47,782 bases of DNA from Nonomuraea aridisoli (lineage in GTDB: Bacteria; Actinomycetota; Actinomycetes; Streptosporangiales; Streptosporangiaceae). A program made the translations under genes and the position numbers. Positions 16,554 to 22,996 of this stretch are shown one piece after another (positions within the stretch are counted from its first letter, which is position 1; every line of letters begins with the position of its first letter). The stretch lies in the NCBI RefSeq assembly GCF_003236395.1, contig NZ_POUD01000034.1, positions 1 through 47,782 of the forward strand. Direction: 5' to 3'. The notes under the pieces were generated by a model. That model made no database searches. It saw only the letters and a program-made list of their open reading frames with translations, and was not told the DNA's origin.

Positions 16554-17892
16554 CGCGTTCCTCGGGCAACTCGTAGCGGCGGATGCGCTGTTTCAGGGCT
16601 AGCGCGGATCCCAGCGTGAGCGGCCCGATACGGCCGATGAACATCAGCAGGCTGAGCAGCACGTGCCCGGCCAGCGTGGTGTCGGCGGTGATGCCCGTGG
16701 ACAGGCCGTTGGTGGAGAAGGCCGAGATCACCTCGAACATCACCTGGTCGAGGCTGTGCGGAGTGACGATCAGCATGATCCAGGTCGAGACCGTGACCAG
16801 GGCGACGCCGAGCAGGCTGATCGACAGCGCCTGGCGCTGGGTGGCGGAGGGCAGCCGGCGGTGACCGATGTTGACGTGGTTCTCGCCGCGCAACTCCGAC
16901 CAGACCATGAACAGCAGGAACCCGAACGTGGTGACCTTGATGCCGCCCGCGGTGCCCGCGCTGCCGCCGCCGATGAACATCAGCACGTCGGTGACCAGCC
17001 ACGACGACGGGTTCATCTGGCCGATGTCGAGGGTGTTGAAGCCGCCGGAACGCGGCATGACGGCGGTGAAGAAGGCCGCCAGCAGCTTGCCCGAGTCGTC
17101 GAGCGCACCCATCGTGGCGGGGTTGCGCCACTCGGTCATCAGGAACGCCAGCGTGCCGCCGCCGAGCAGCACGAGGGTCAGCCCGACCGTGATCCGGGTC
17201 AGCAGCGACCAGCGCCGGGGCCTGCGCCACGTACGCAGGAGCTCGAAGACGACGGGGAAGCCGAGGCCGCCGACGACCACGGCCAGGGCGATGGTGAGGC
17301 AGATCCACGGGTCGGTGACGAAGCGCATGAGGTTGTCGGGCCACAGCGCGAACCCCGCGTTGTTGAACGCCGACACGGCGTGGAAGGCCCCGAGGTAGGC
17401 GGCGCGCCCGAACGGCTCGCCGTACCCGAGGAAGAAGCGGCCGGTGAGGACGGCGGCCACGGCCGCCTCGCACACCAGGCTGAACAGCACCACCCGGCGC
17501 AGCACCTGGCGCAGGTCGGCGGCCACCACGGACTTGGTCTCCAGCTGCGCGGACAGGCGGGCGCGCAGCCCCAGGCGACCGGAGATGATGACGGTGGCCA
17601 GCGTGGCGAGCGTCATGATGCCGAGGCCGCCCGCCTGGATGAGCAGGGCGATGACGACTTCGCCGAAGACCGACCAGTGGGTCTCGGTGTCGACCACGAC
17701 CAGGCCGGTCACGCAGACGGCGGAGGTGGCGGTGAACAGGGCGGTGAGCCAGTGGGTGGCCTCGCCCTCGGCGGTCGCCAGCGGGGTGGCGAGCAGGAGC
17801 GTGCCGATCAGCACCGCGGTGCCGAACCCGGTGGCGATGACCACGGCCGGATGCCCGATGCGGCCGGGCAGGGCGGGGCGATGACGCGTCAT
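16540..17892 (-). CDS. TrkH/KtrB-type potassium transporter membrane subunit
   Basis: The 450-aa protein has four repeated M1-P-M2 units of the Trk/Ktr family. The P-loop/filter segments are TSAVCVTGLVVVDT, HAVSAFNNAGFALW, PRSGGFNTLDIGQM and ISAFSTNGLSTGIT, each with the filter glycine. It moves K+ (and sometimes Na+) across the cytoplasmic membrane and normally works with a TrkA/KtrA gating subunit, which is not nearby. There is no SD before ATG 17892. Instead the start overlaps the stop of a 7-codon upstream reading frame that has its own GGAGG. The leader also carries the 26-nt element shared with the NhaD-like gene. Confidence 0.93.
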   Translation of the reverse strand: MTRHRPALPGRIGHPAVVIATGFGTAVLIGTLLLATPLATAEGEATHWLTALFTATSAVCVTGLVVVDTETHWSVFGEVVIALLIQAGGLGIMTLATLATVIISGRLGLRARLSAQLETKSVVAADLRQVLRRVVLFSLVCEAAVAAVLTGRFFLGYGEPFGRAAYLGAFHAVSAFNNAGFALWPDNLMRFVTDPWICLTIALAVVVGGLGFPVVFELLRTWRRPRRWSLLTRITVGLTLVLLGGGTLAFLMTEWRNPATMGALDDSGKLLAAFFTAVMPRSGGFNTLDIGQMNPSSWLVTDVLMFIGGGSAGTAGGIKVTTFGFLLFMVWSELRGENHVNIGHRRLPSATQRQALSISLLGVALVTVSTWIMLIVTPHSLDQVMFEVISAFSTNGLSTGITADTTLAGHVLLSLLMFIGRIGPLTLGSALALKQRIRRYELPEERVIVG

Positions 17893-17912
17893 ACGGCGTC
17901 GTCACGGGTCAC
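17889..17912 (-). CDS. Seven-codon upstream reading frame coupled to trkH
   Basis: GTG at 17912, preceded by GGAGG with 5 nt spacing, reads M-T-R-D-D-A-V and stops at TGA 17891-17889, which overlaps the trkH ATG (ATGA). As trkH has no SD of its own, ribosomes finishing here may restart on trkH. This is seen in sequence, and translation is inferred. Confidence 0.45.
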   Translation of the reverse strand: MTRDDAV

Positions 17913-17928
17913 AGGGGCCTCCGGTGAG

Positions 17929-17970
17929 TCATACGGCCGAGGACGCCGCCGACCAGACTTCCCGGCACAC
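17929..17970 (-). CDS. Leaderless 13-codon upstream reading frame in the trkH leader
   Basis: The GTG at 17970 lies 8 nt downstream of a -10 box and reads MCREVWSAASSAV followed by TGA. The first eight codons are identical in all 24 nucleotides to the frame opening at 8881 before the NhaD-like gene. It may be a real leader peptide, or the identity may reflect an RNA structure instead. Confidence 0.4.
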   Translation of the reverse strand: MCREVWSAASSAV

Positions 17971-17971
17971 C
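17946..17971 (-). promoter_or_regulatory. 26-nt conserved leader element, copy 2
   Basis: Minus-strand copy, 26 of 26 nt identical to 8880-8905. Downstream, ggcgtc in the leader can pair with gacgcc next to the trkH start, so an RNA switch over the start codon is possible. Both copies precede monovalent cation transporters. Confidence 0.6.
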
Positions 17972-17978
17972 GCGCCAC

Positions 17979-18008
17979 ACCGTAGCGCAGGGCCGGTGCG
18001 ACCGCCAA
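17979..18008 (-). promoter_or_regulatory. Sigma-70-type promoter of trkH
   Basis: TTGGCG (minus strand, 18008-18003), an 18-bp spacer and TACGGT (17984-17979). The -10 ends 8 nt before the GTG of the leader reading frame, exactly as for the antiporter promoter at 8844-8872. Confidence 0.5.
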
Positions 18009-18123
18009 CGAGGAACCCAGCACGGCCGGACGAACAGCATAAATGGGCCCTCTCGGCGCGCAATCTGGCGTTTAACCTATCGAAAGCATTCGTTCATCAA
18101 TGCCTTCCCCCGAAGGGCAGCAC

Positions 18124-19620
18124 ATGACCGAGCTCGATCGTCGTTCCTTCCTCGGCCGCGGCCTCGCCACCACCGGCGGTGTGCTGGCCAGCGGCATCGC
18201 CATCGAGACCCTCACCGCCCACGCCTCCTGGGCGAGCGCGGGCCGTCCCGCCGCCGACCCACGTCAGGCCGGGTACGGGCCGCTGCGCCGCACCCCCTCC
18301 GACAACACCGGCGAGGAACTGCTCGCCCTGCCCGCCGGCTTCTCATACGTCGTGCTGGGCCGTACCGGCACCCCCATGACCGACGGCGTCGCGACGCCGA
18401 TCGCCCACGACGGCATGGCGGCCTTCCCCGGCACCCGCCGGCACACCGTCCGCCTGATCCGCAACCACGAGGTGCGCACCACACCGGGCTCCCCCGTCGG
18501 CCGCGTGCACGTCGAGGGCTCCCGCCGCTACGACGAGCTGGGCGTGGCCGGCACCACCACCCTGGAGGTCGACCTGCGCAGCGGCGAGGTGCTGCGGCAC
18601 TTCGTCAGCCTCAACGGCACGATCGTCAACTGCGCGGGCGGCCGGATGCTGCACGATCGCGGCTGGCTCACCTGCGAGGAGACCACCGCCGGCCCGGCCC
18701 AGGGCTGGCAGCGCAAGCACGGCTACATCTTCGAGGTGCCGCTGAACGGGCCCGAGCCCGGCCGCCCGTCGCCGTCCCGGCCGCTGACGGCGATGGGCCG
18801 CTTCTCCCACGAGGCCGTCGCGGTGGACCCGCGCACCGGCTACGTCTACGAGACCGAGGACGACGCGGGCAAGCCCGACGGCTTCTACCGCTTCCGCCCG
18901 CGCAATCCAGGCGACCTGTCCGCCGGCGGCGTGCTGGAGATGCTCAAGATCAGGGGCGTCGACAACTACGACTGCCGCGAGGGCCAGACCATGGGCGCCC
19001 GGCTGCCGGTCGAGTGGGTGACCATCGACGACCCGGACCCCGACCTGGAGAACGGCGCCCCGACCTGCACCCAGCAGGGCCTGGCCAAGGGCGGCGCGAA
19101 GTTCAACCGCCTGGAGGGCTGCTGGTACGGCGACGGCGCGATCTTCTTCAACTCCACCAGCGGCGGCGACGCCAAGAACGGCGACCCGGCGGAGGCCGAC
19201 GGCTTCCGGGAGGGCTTCGGCCAGGTCTGGCAGTACGTCCCCGGCCGGCGCGGCGGCGGCACGCTGGTGCTCGTGTACGAGTCGCCCGGCCGCAGGGAGC
19301 TCGACTCGCCCGACAACCTGACGTTCACGCCCCGCGGCGGCATCGTGTTGTGCGAGGACGACGCCGGCACGGCCGACGCCGACCCGCACCCGCTGGCGCC
19401 CGGGCTGGTCAACGTCAACCGGCTGATCGGGCTGGACCCGCGGCGCGGGCAGCCGTTCGAGTTCGCGGTCAACATCGCCGACGACAGCGAGTTCGCCGGG
19501 GCGTGCTTCAGCCCGGACGGCTCGGTCATGTTCGTCAACCAGCTCGGCGAGACGGCCTCGCTGGACCCGCCCGGCCGCACGTACGCCATCCGCGGCCCCT
19601 GGCGGCGCGGGCCGCTGTAG
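18124..19620 (+). CDS. PhoX-like (DUF839) secreted phosphatase with Tat signal
   Basis: The 498-aa protein is related to PhoX alkaline phosphatases, calcium- and iron-dependent enzymes exported by the Tat pathway. The N-terminus has the twin-arginine motif DRRSFLGRG (residues 4-12) with a hydrophobic stretch and an AHA/ASA-type cleavage region. The DUF839 body shows IRNHEVRT, VNCAGGRMLHDRGWLTCEE, FSHEAVAVDPRTG YVYETEDD (conserved acidic residues) and CFSPDGSVMFVNQ. The ATG at 18124 follows GAAGGG. An upstream ATG at 18100 is in frame but would push the Tat motif back. It probably releases phosphate from organic esters outside the cell. Confidence 0.88.
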   Translation: MTELDRRSFLGRGLATTGGVLASGIAIETLTAHASWASAGRPAADPRQAGYGPLRRTPSDNTGEELLALPAGFSYVVLGRTGTPMTDGVATPIAHDGMAAFPGTRRHTVRLIRNHEVRTTPGSPVGRVHVEGSRRYDELGVAGTTTLEVDLRSGEVLRHFVSLNGTIVNCAGGRMLHDRGWLTCEETTAGPAQGWQRKHGYIFEVPLNGPEPGRPSPSRPLTAMGRFSHEAVAVDPRTGYVYETEDDAGKPDGFYRFRPRNPGDLSAGGVLEMLKIRGVDNYDCREGQTMGARLPVEWVTIDDPDPDLENGAPTCTQQGLAKGGAKFNRLEGCWYGDGAIFFNSTSGGDAKNGDPAEADGFREGFGQVWQYVPGRRGGGTLVLVYESPGRRELDSPDNLTFTPRGGIVLCEDDAGTADADPHPLAPGLVNVNRLIGLDPRRGQPFEFAVNIADDSEFAGACFSPDGSVMFVNQLGETASLDPPGRTYAIRGPWRRGPL

Positions 19621-19636
19621 GTCCCGTGGCATGTGG

Positions 19637-19672
19637 AGGGCCGCCGACGCGTCCGTCCGCGCCGGCGGCCCT
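19637..19672 (+). terminator. Hairpin terminator after the PhoX-like gene
   Basis: Perfect 9-bp inverted repeat agggccgcc (19637-19645) and ggcggccct (19664-19672), starting 17 bp after the stop codon. No T-tract. Confidence 0.55.
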
Positions 19673-19783
19673 GTGCCTGATTCGTGCCGGGGTGCCGCTA
19701 ATGTGGGCATTCCGTTGGTCCGGCGGAACGAACGCCACCGGCGTGCCGGCTCCCGCCCCGAGGCATCGGATCAAGGTGTAGCA

Positions 19784-20425
19784 ATGATCAATTGGGCCGG
19801 TTTCATCCCCGCCGCCTTCCTCGTGTCGCTCATCCCGGGGGCCAACCAGCTCCTCGGCCTGAACAACGCCGTACGGCACGGACTGACGTACGCGCTGGCC
19901 GGGATCTTCGCGCGGCTGGTCGCCTTCGTCATCCTCATCGGCCTGGTCGTGGCGGGGCTCGGCGCGGTGCTGGCGACGTCGGCCGCCTGGCTGACGGCGG
20001 TCAAGTGGGTGGGCGTCGTCTACCTGGCCTGGATCGGGATCTCCTGCCTGCGCCGGGCGCGGCGGACCTCCGCCGCCTCGGCCCATGCGGCCCATGCCGC
20101 CCCCACGAAGAACGGGCTGCGGCCGCTGCTGCTCAACGAGTTCCTGGTGGCGCTGAGCAACCCGAAGGCCCTGCTGCTCTTCGCCGCGCTGCTCCCCCAG
20201 TTCACCGGCGGGTCGCAGGCGGACGCCGGCGTCCAGATCGCCGTGCTCGGGGCGGCGTACCTGGCCGTCGAGCTCATCGTGGGCCTCGGCTACATCGCCG
20301 TCGGCAACGGCATCGGCGCCACCGGCATCCCGGCGGCGACCATGCGCAAGGTCGACCTCGGCAGCGGCGTGATCTTCCTGGGCCTGGCCGCGCTGCTCGC
20401 CGCGGACGACGTCACCGCTCACTGA
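19784..20425 (+). CDS. LysE/RhtB family amino-acid exporter
   Basis: The 213-aa membrane protein has about six helices. It starts with the family pattern of a first helix with a conserved PG (SLIPGANQLLGLNNAVRHG) and has an FLVALSNPKALLLFAALLPQF segment typical of RhtB/LysE. These proteins export amino acids such as lysine, threonine or homoserine lactone. The substrate is not determinable. The gene stands alone, followed 1 bp later by a tRNA on the opposite strand, so any transcript running past the stop would be antisense to that tRNA. Confidence 0.9.
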   Translation: MINWAGFIPAAFLVSLIPGANQLLGLNNAVRHGLTYALAGIFARLVAFVILIGLVVAGLGAVLATSAAWLTAVKWVGVVYLAWIGISCLRRARRTSAASAHAAHAAPTKNGLRPLLLNEFLVALSNPKALLLFAALLPQFTGGSQADAGVQIAVLGAAYLAVELIVGLGYIAVGNGIGATGIPAATMRKVDLGSGVIFLGLAALLAADDVTAH

Positions 20426-20426
20426 G

Positions 20427-20500
20427 TGCCGCTCCGGGGATTCGAACCCCGAACCTCCGCCTCCTGAAGACGGCGCCTCTGCCTGTTGGGCCAGAGCGGC
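20427..20500 (-). tRNA. tRNA-Leu (CAG) with an unusually short variable loop
   Basis: The 74 nt fold as a cloverleaf: acceptor GCCGCTC/GAGCGGC, 3-bp D stem of the Leu type (GCC...GGC, GG in the loop), anticodon stem CCGTC/GGCGG with loop TTCAGGA (anticodon CAG), and T arm CGGGG-TTCGAAT-CCCCG with discriminator A. The variable region is only 5 nt (AGGTT). Bacterial tRNA-Leu normally has a long class II variable arm, so either the arm was lost or this is a noncanonical tRNA. No CCA is encoded. Confidence 0.8.
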
Positions 20501-20594
20501 CGGATGGGCCCCGGGCTCGGGCTGGCGTGGGCCGGCCCGGGGCGAGGGCGTGGTCCGGCCGGGGGTCGCCATTCCCGCCGGCCAGGCCGTGCCC

Positions 20595-20618
20595 ACGGCC
20601 CTTTCCTTTCAGGGCCGT
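20595..20618 (-). other. Hairpin just downstream of tRNA-Pro
   Basis: Perfect 8-bp inverted repeat acggccct/agggccgt with an 8-nt loop, 2 nt beyond the 3' end of tRNA-Pro. It may be a terminator or a processing structure between the two tRNAs. Confidence 0.45.
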
Positions 20619-20620
20619 CG

Positions 20621-20696
20621 TCCGAGTGGCAGGATTCGAACCTGCGGTGCTCCTGCTCCCAAGGCAGGCGGGCTGACCAAACTGCCCCACACTCGG
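20621..20696 (-). tRNA. tRNA-Pro (TGG)
   Basis: Cloverleaf of 76 nt: acceptor CCGAGTG/CACTCGG (C1-G72 as in bacterial tRNA-Pro), D arm GGGC/GCCC with GG in the loop, anticodon arm CCTGC-CTTGGGA-GCAGG (anticodon TGG), T arm GCAGG-TTCGAAT-CCTGC, discriminator A. The variable loop is 6 nt. Its 5' end is only 5 nt from a T-rich terminator hairpin, which leaves no room for an ordinary promoter. Confidence 0.88.
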
Positions 20697-20701
20697 TGAA
20701 A

Positions 20702-20737
20702 AGAAAGCCGCCCCGGATTTCGGCGAGGCGGCTTTCT
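20702..20737 (-). terminator. Intrinsic terminator between the MscS-type gene and tRNA-Pro
   Basis: Perfect 11-bp inverted repeat agaaagccgcc (20702-20712) and ggcggctttct (20727-20737). In minus-strand direction the stem is followed by a T-rich run (TTTCTTTTC), a textbook intrinsic terminator. It ends the transcript coming from the nrd-mscS side. Confidence 0.85.
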
Positions 20738-20755
20738 GTGGAATTCCGTGAAGAA

Positions 20756-20809
20756 TTATCCGGAAAGCCTCCGGCGCAGCCCGGGGAGGGCCGGTCGCAG
20801 GTCGTTCAC
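20756..20809 (-). CDS. Possible 17-aa leader peptide
   Basis: GTG at 20809 with AAGGGAG upstream reads MNDLRPALPGLRRRLSG. It has four Leu and two Pro codons, as well as four Arg, and ends 18 nt before the terminator hairpin that precedes tRNA-Pro and tRNA-Leu. A ccgga/tccgg hairpin overlaps its last codons. It could be an attenuation leader. Chance is not excluded. Confidence 0.3.
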   Translation of the reverse strand: MNDLRPALPGLRRRLSG

Positions 20810-20889
20810 GTCGCGATCTCCCTTCCCTGTCTCCGCCGCCGTTCGACGTTGTCCACGGTAAACCGATGATCCGGGCGTGTGCCACACAT

Positions 20890-21975
20890 TTATGAGGACG
20901 GATCCAGGTCCCATTTCGCGCCGGCCCTGGTCTCCGGAGATTCGACGCGAAAACGGGGAAGGGCGTCCGGATGGTTGTCGCGGACGAAGTCGACGAGGAA
21001 TTCGCGCACGTCGCATTTGAGATCCCATGACGACGGCGAGTCGGCGGCGCTCATCAGCGCCCGCAGTTCCACCAGGCCGTTCGGCAGCACGTCGGTGACC
21101 TGGAGCGTCCAGTCCTTCTGGTCCCACAGCGGGTTGCCCTGCAGGAACGTGTACAGGGCCTCGCGCAGTTTGCCCACCGGCACCGACCAGTCCACCCGCA
21201 GATACACCACGGCCAGCACCCGGCTGCCGTGCCGGGTCCAGTTCTCGAACGGGTTCTGCGTGAAGTACGACACCGGCAGGACGAGCCGGCGCTCGTCCCA
21301 CAGCCGCAGCACCACGTACGTGAGGGTGAGCTCCTCGATGCGCCCCCACTCCTCCTCGACCACGACCACGTCGTCCAGGCGGAGCGCGTCGCTGAAGGCG
21401 AGCTGGAGCCCGGCGAGCATGTTGCCGAGCGTCGGCTGGGCGGCGATGCCGACGACCGCGCCCGCGATGCCCGCGGAGGCCAGCAGCCCGGCTCCGAGGG
21501 CGCGCACCTGCGGGAACGAGAAGAGCATCGCGCCGAGCGCCACGACGATGATGACGGCCGCGGCGATGCGGCGCACGAGGGCGATCTGCGTCCTGATGCG
21601 CCGCGCCCGCCGGTTGCGCTCGCCCTCGACCCGCACCAGCCGGTCGAGCACGACGTCCGTCAGCGCATATGTGGCCTGGACGATCAACCAGGTGACGGTG
21701 CCGATCGTGCCCAGTCCGAGAAAGCGGTCCACCGTGGCCGCCGCCTCGCGTTCGGCCGGGCCGTCGCCGAACATCCCAGGCCGGAACGCCACGTTGGTCG
21801 CCACCACCACGGCCACGGTGAACGCGGGCCACGTGCAGTGCTCCACGAGATGCCGGGCGAACTCGATCTTGCGCCCCATCCTGCACAGCACCCGCCGGAC
21901 GACTTCCACCAGGAGGATCGAGCCGATCACCGCGATCACGAGGATCGGCCAGTCCGCTGGAGACTGCACGTTCAT
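20890..21975 (-). CDS. MscS-type mechanosensitive channel
   Basis: The 361-aa protein has four N-terminal membrane helices, the last being the pore-lining type (ALGAGLLASAGIAGAVVGIAAQPTLGNMLAGLQLAF, rich in G and A). The cytoplasmic MscS beta domain follows (DALRLDDVVVVEEEWGRIEELTLTYVVLRLWDERRLVLPVSYF), with the VLPVSYF and NPFENWTR segments common in this subfamily. It releases solutes during osmotic downshift. An SD-like GGGGG precedes ATG 21975, and nrdB ends 12 bp upstream, so the gene is likely the third gene of the nrd operon. Confidence 0.93.
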   Translation of the reverse strand: MNVQSPADWPILVIAVIGSILLVEVVRRVLCRMGRKIEFARHLVEHCTWPAFTVAVVVATNVAFRPGMFGDGPAEREAAATVDRFLGLGTIGTVTWLIVQATYALTDVVLDRLVRVEGERNRRARRIRTQIALVRRIAAAVIIVVALGAMLFSFPQVRALGAGLLASAGIAGAVVGIAAQPTLGNMLAGLQLAFSDALRLDDVVVVEEEWGRIEELTLTYVVLRLWDERRLVLPVSYFTQNPFENWTRHGSRVLAVVYLRVDWSVPVGKLREALYTFLQGNPLWDQKDWTLQVTDVLPNGLVELRALMSAADSPSSWDLKCDVREFLVDFVRDNHPDALPRFRVESPETRAGAKWDLDPSS

Positions 21976-21987
21976 GCCCCCAATGTC

Positions 21988-22986
21988 TTAGAACGTCTCG
22001 TCAAAGGTCACATTGCCCTCTACAGCCACCTGGTAAGCCGAAACCCGTCTTTCGAAGAAGTTGGCCAGTTCCTGCACGTCCTGCAACTCCATGAACGCGA
22101 ACGGGTTCGCCGAGCCGTACCGCCGGGGCAGGCCGAGCCGGGCCAGCCGCTGGTCGGCGACGTACTCCAGGTACTGACGCATCTCGGCGACGCCCATGCC
22201 CGGCATGCCGTCGCCGCACAGGTCCTCGGCGAAGGCCAGCTCGGCGGCGACCGCCTCCTCCAGCATCTCGGTGACCTGCTTGCCGAGCTCGTCGTCGAAC
22301 AGCTCCGGCTCCTCGGCCCTGACCGTGTCCACGACGCTGAACGCGAACTCCATGTGCATGGACTCATCCCGGAACACCCAGTTCGTCCCGGTGGCCAGCC
22401 CGCCGAGCAGCCCCCGGGAGCGGAACCAGTAGACGTAGGCGAAGGCACCGTAGAAGAACAGCCCCTCGATGCAGGCGGCGAAGCAGATGAGGTTGAGCAG
22501 GAACTGCCGGCGCTCCGCCGCGGTCTCCAGCCGTCGCAGGCCGTCGATCGAGTCGATCCACCTGAAGCAGAACTCCGCCTTGTCGCGGATCGACGGGATG
22601 TGCTCGATCGCGGCGAACGCCTTGACCCGCTCGTCCGGGTCCGGCAGGTACGTGTCGAGCAACGTCAGGTAGAACTGCACGTGCACGGCCTCCTCGAACA
22701 GCTGCCTGCTCAGGTACAGGCGCGCCTCGGGGGCGTTGACGTGCTGGTAGAGGTTGAGCACGAGGTTGTTGGCCACGATGGAGTCGCCGGTCGCGAAGAA
22801 CGCCACCAGGCGGTTGATCAGGTGCCGCTCCTGCGGCGTCATCTTGGCCAGGTCGGCGAGGTCGGTGTGCAGGTCCACCTCCTCGACGGTCCACGTGTTG
22901 CGGATGGCCGCGCGGAACCGCTCGTAGAAGGCGGGGTAGCGCATCGGGCGCAGCGTCAGGTCCATGCCGGGGTCGAGCAACATCAC
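21988..22986 (-). CDS. nrdB: Ribonucleoside-diphosphate reductase small subunit, class I
   Basis: The 332-aa subunit makes the radical for NrdA from a diiron centre. Metal ligands and the radical tyrosine fit the family: QLFEEAVHVQFY (E, H and the Tyr four residues after the His), the acidic residue upstream, and EGLFFYGAFAYVYWF and DESMHMEFAF later. It follows nrdA by 10 bp in an operon. The annotated start is ATG 22986, and a second ATG follows at once (MMLLDPG). Confidence 0.95.
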   Translation of the reverse strand: MMLLDPGMDLTLRPMRYPAFYERFRAAIRNTWTVEEVDLHTDLADLAKMTPQERHLINRLVAFFATGDSIVANNLVLNLYQHVNAPEARLYLSRQLFEEAVHVQFYLTLLDTYLPDPDERVKAFAAIEHIPSIRDKAEFCFRWIDSIDGLRRLETAAERRQFLLNLICFAACIEGLFFYGAFAYVYWFRSRGLLGGLATGTNWVFRDESMHMEFAFSVVDTVRAEEPELFDDELGKQVTEMLEEAVAAELAFAEDLCGDGMPGMGVAEMRQYLEYVADQRLARLGLPRRYGSANPFAFMELQDVQELANFFERRVSAYQVAVEGNVTFDETF

Positions 22987-22996
22987 AAGGTTTCCT

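Noticed and set aside
18070..18099. Possible PHO box before the PhoX-like gene (gtttaac and gttcatc 22 bp apart)
   Set aside because: Only two weak half-sites at twice the usual 11-bp spacing, with the middle repeat missing. This is too weak to list as a site.
20427..20500. Reading the tRNA as selenocysteine tRNA (TCA anticodon)
   Set aside because: Correct placement of the 5-bp anticodon stem CCGTC/GGCGG puts CAG at positions 34-36. The acceptor is 7 bp and the long tRNA-Sec arm is absent.
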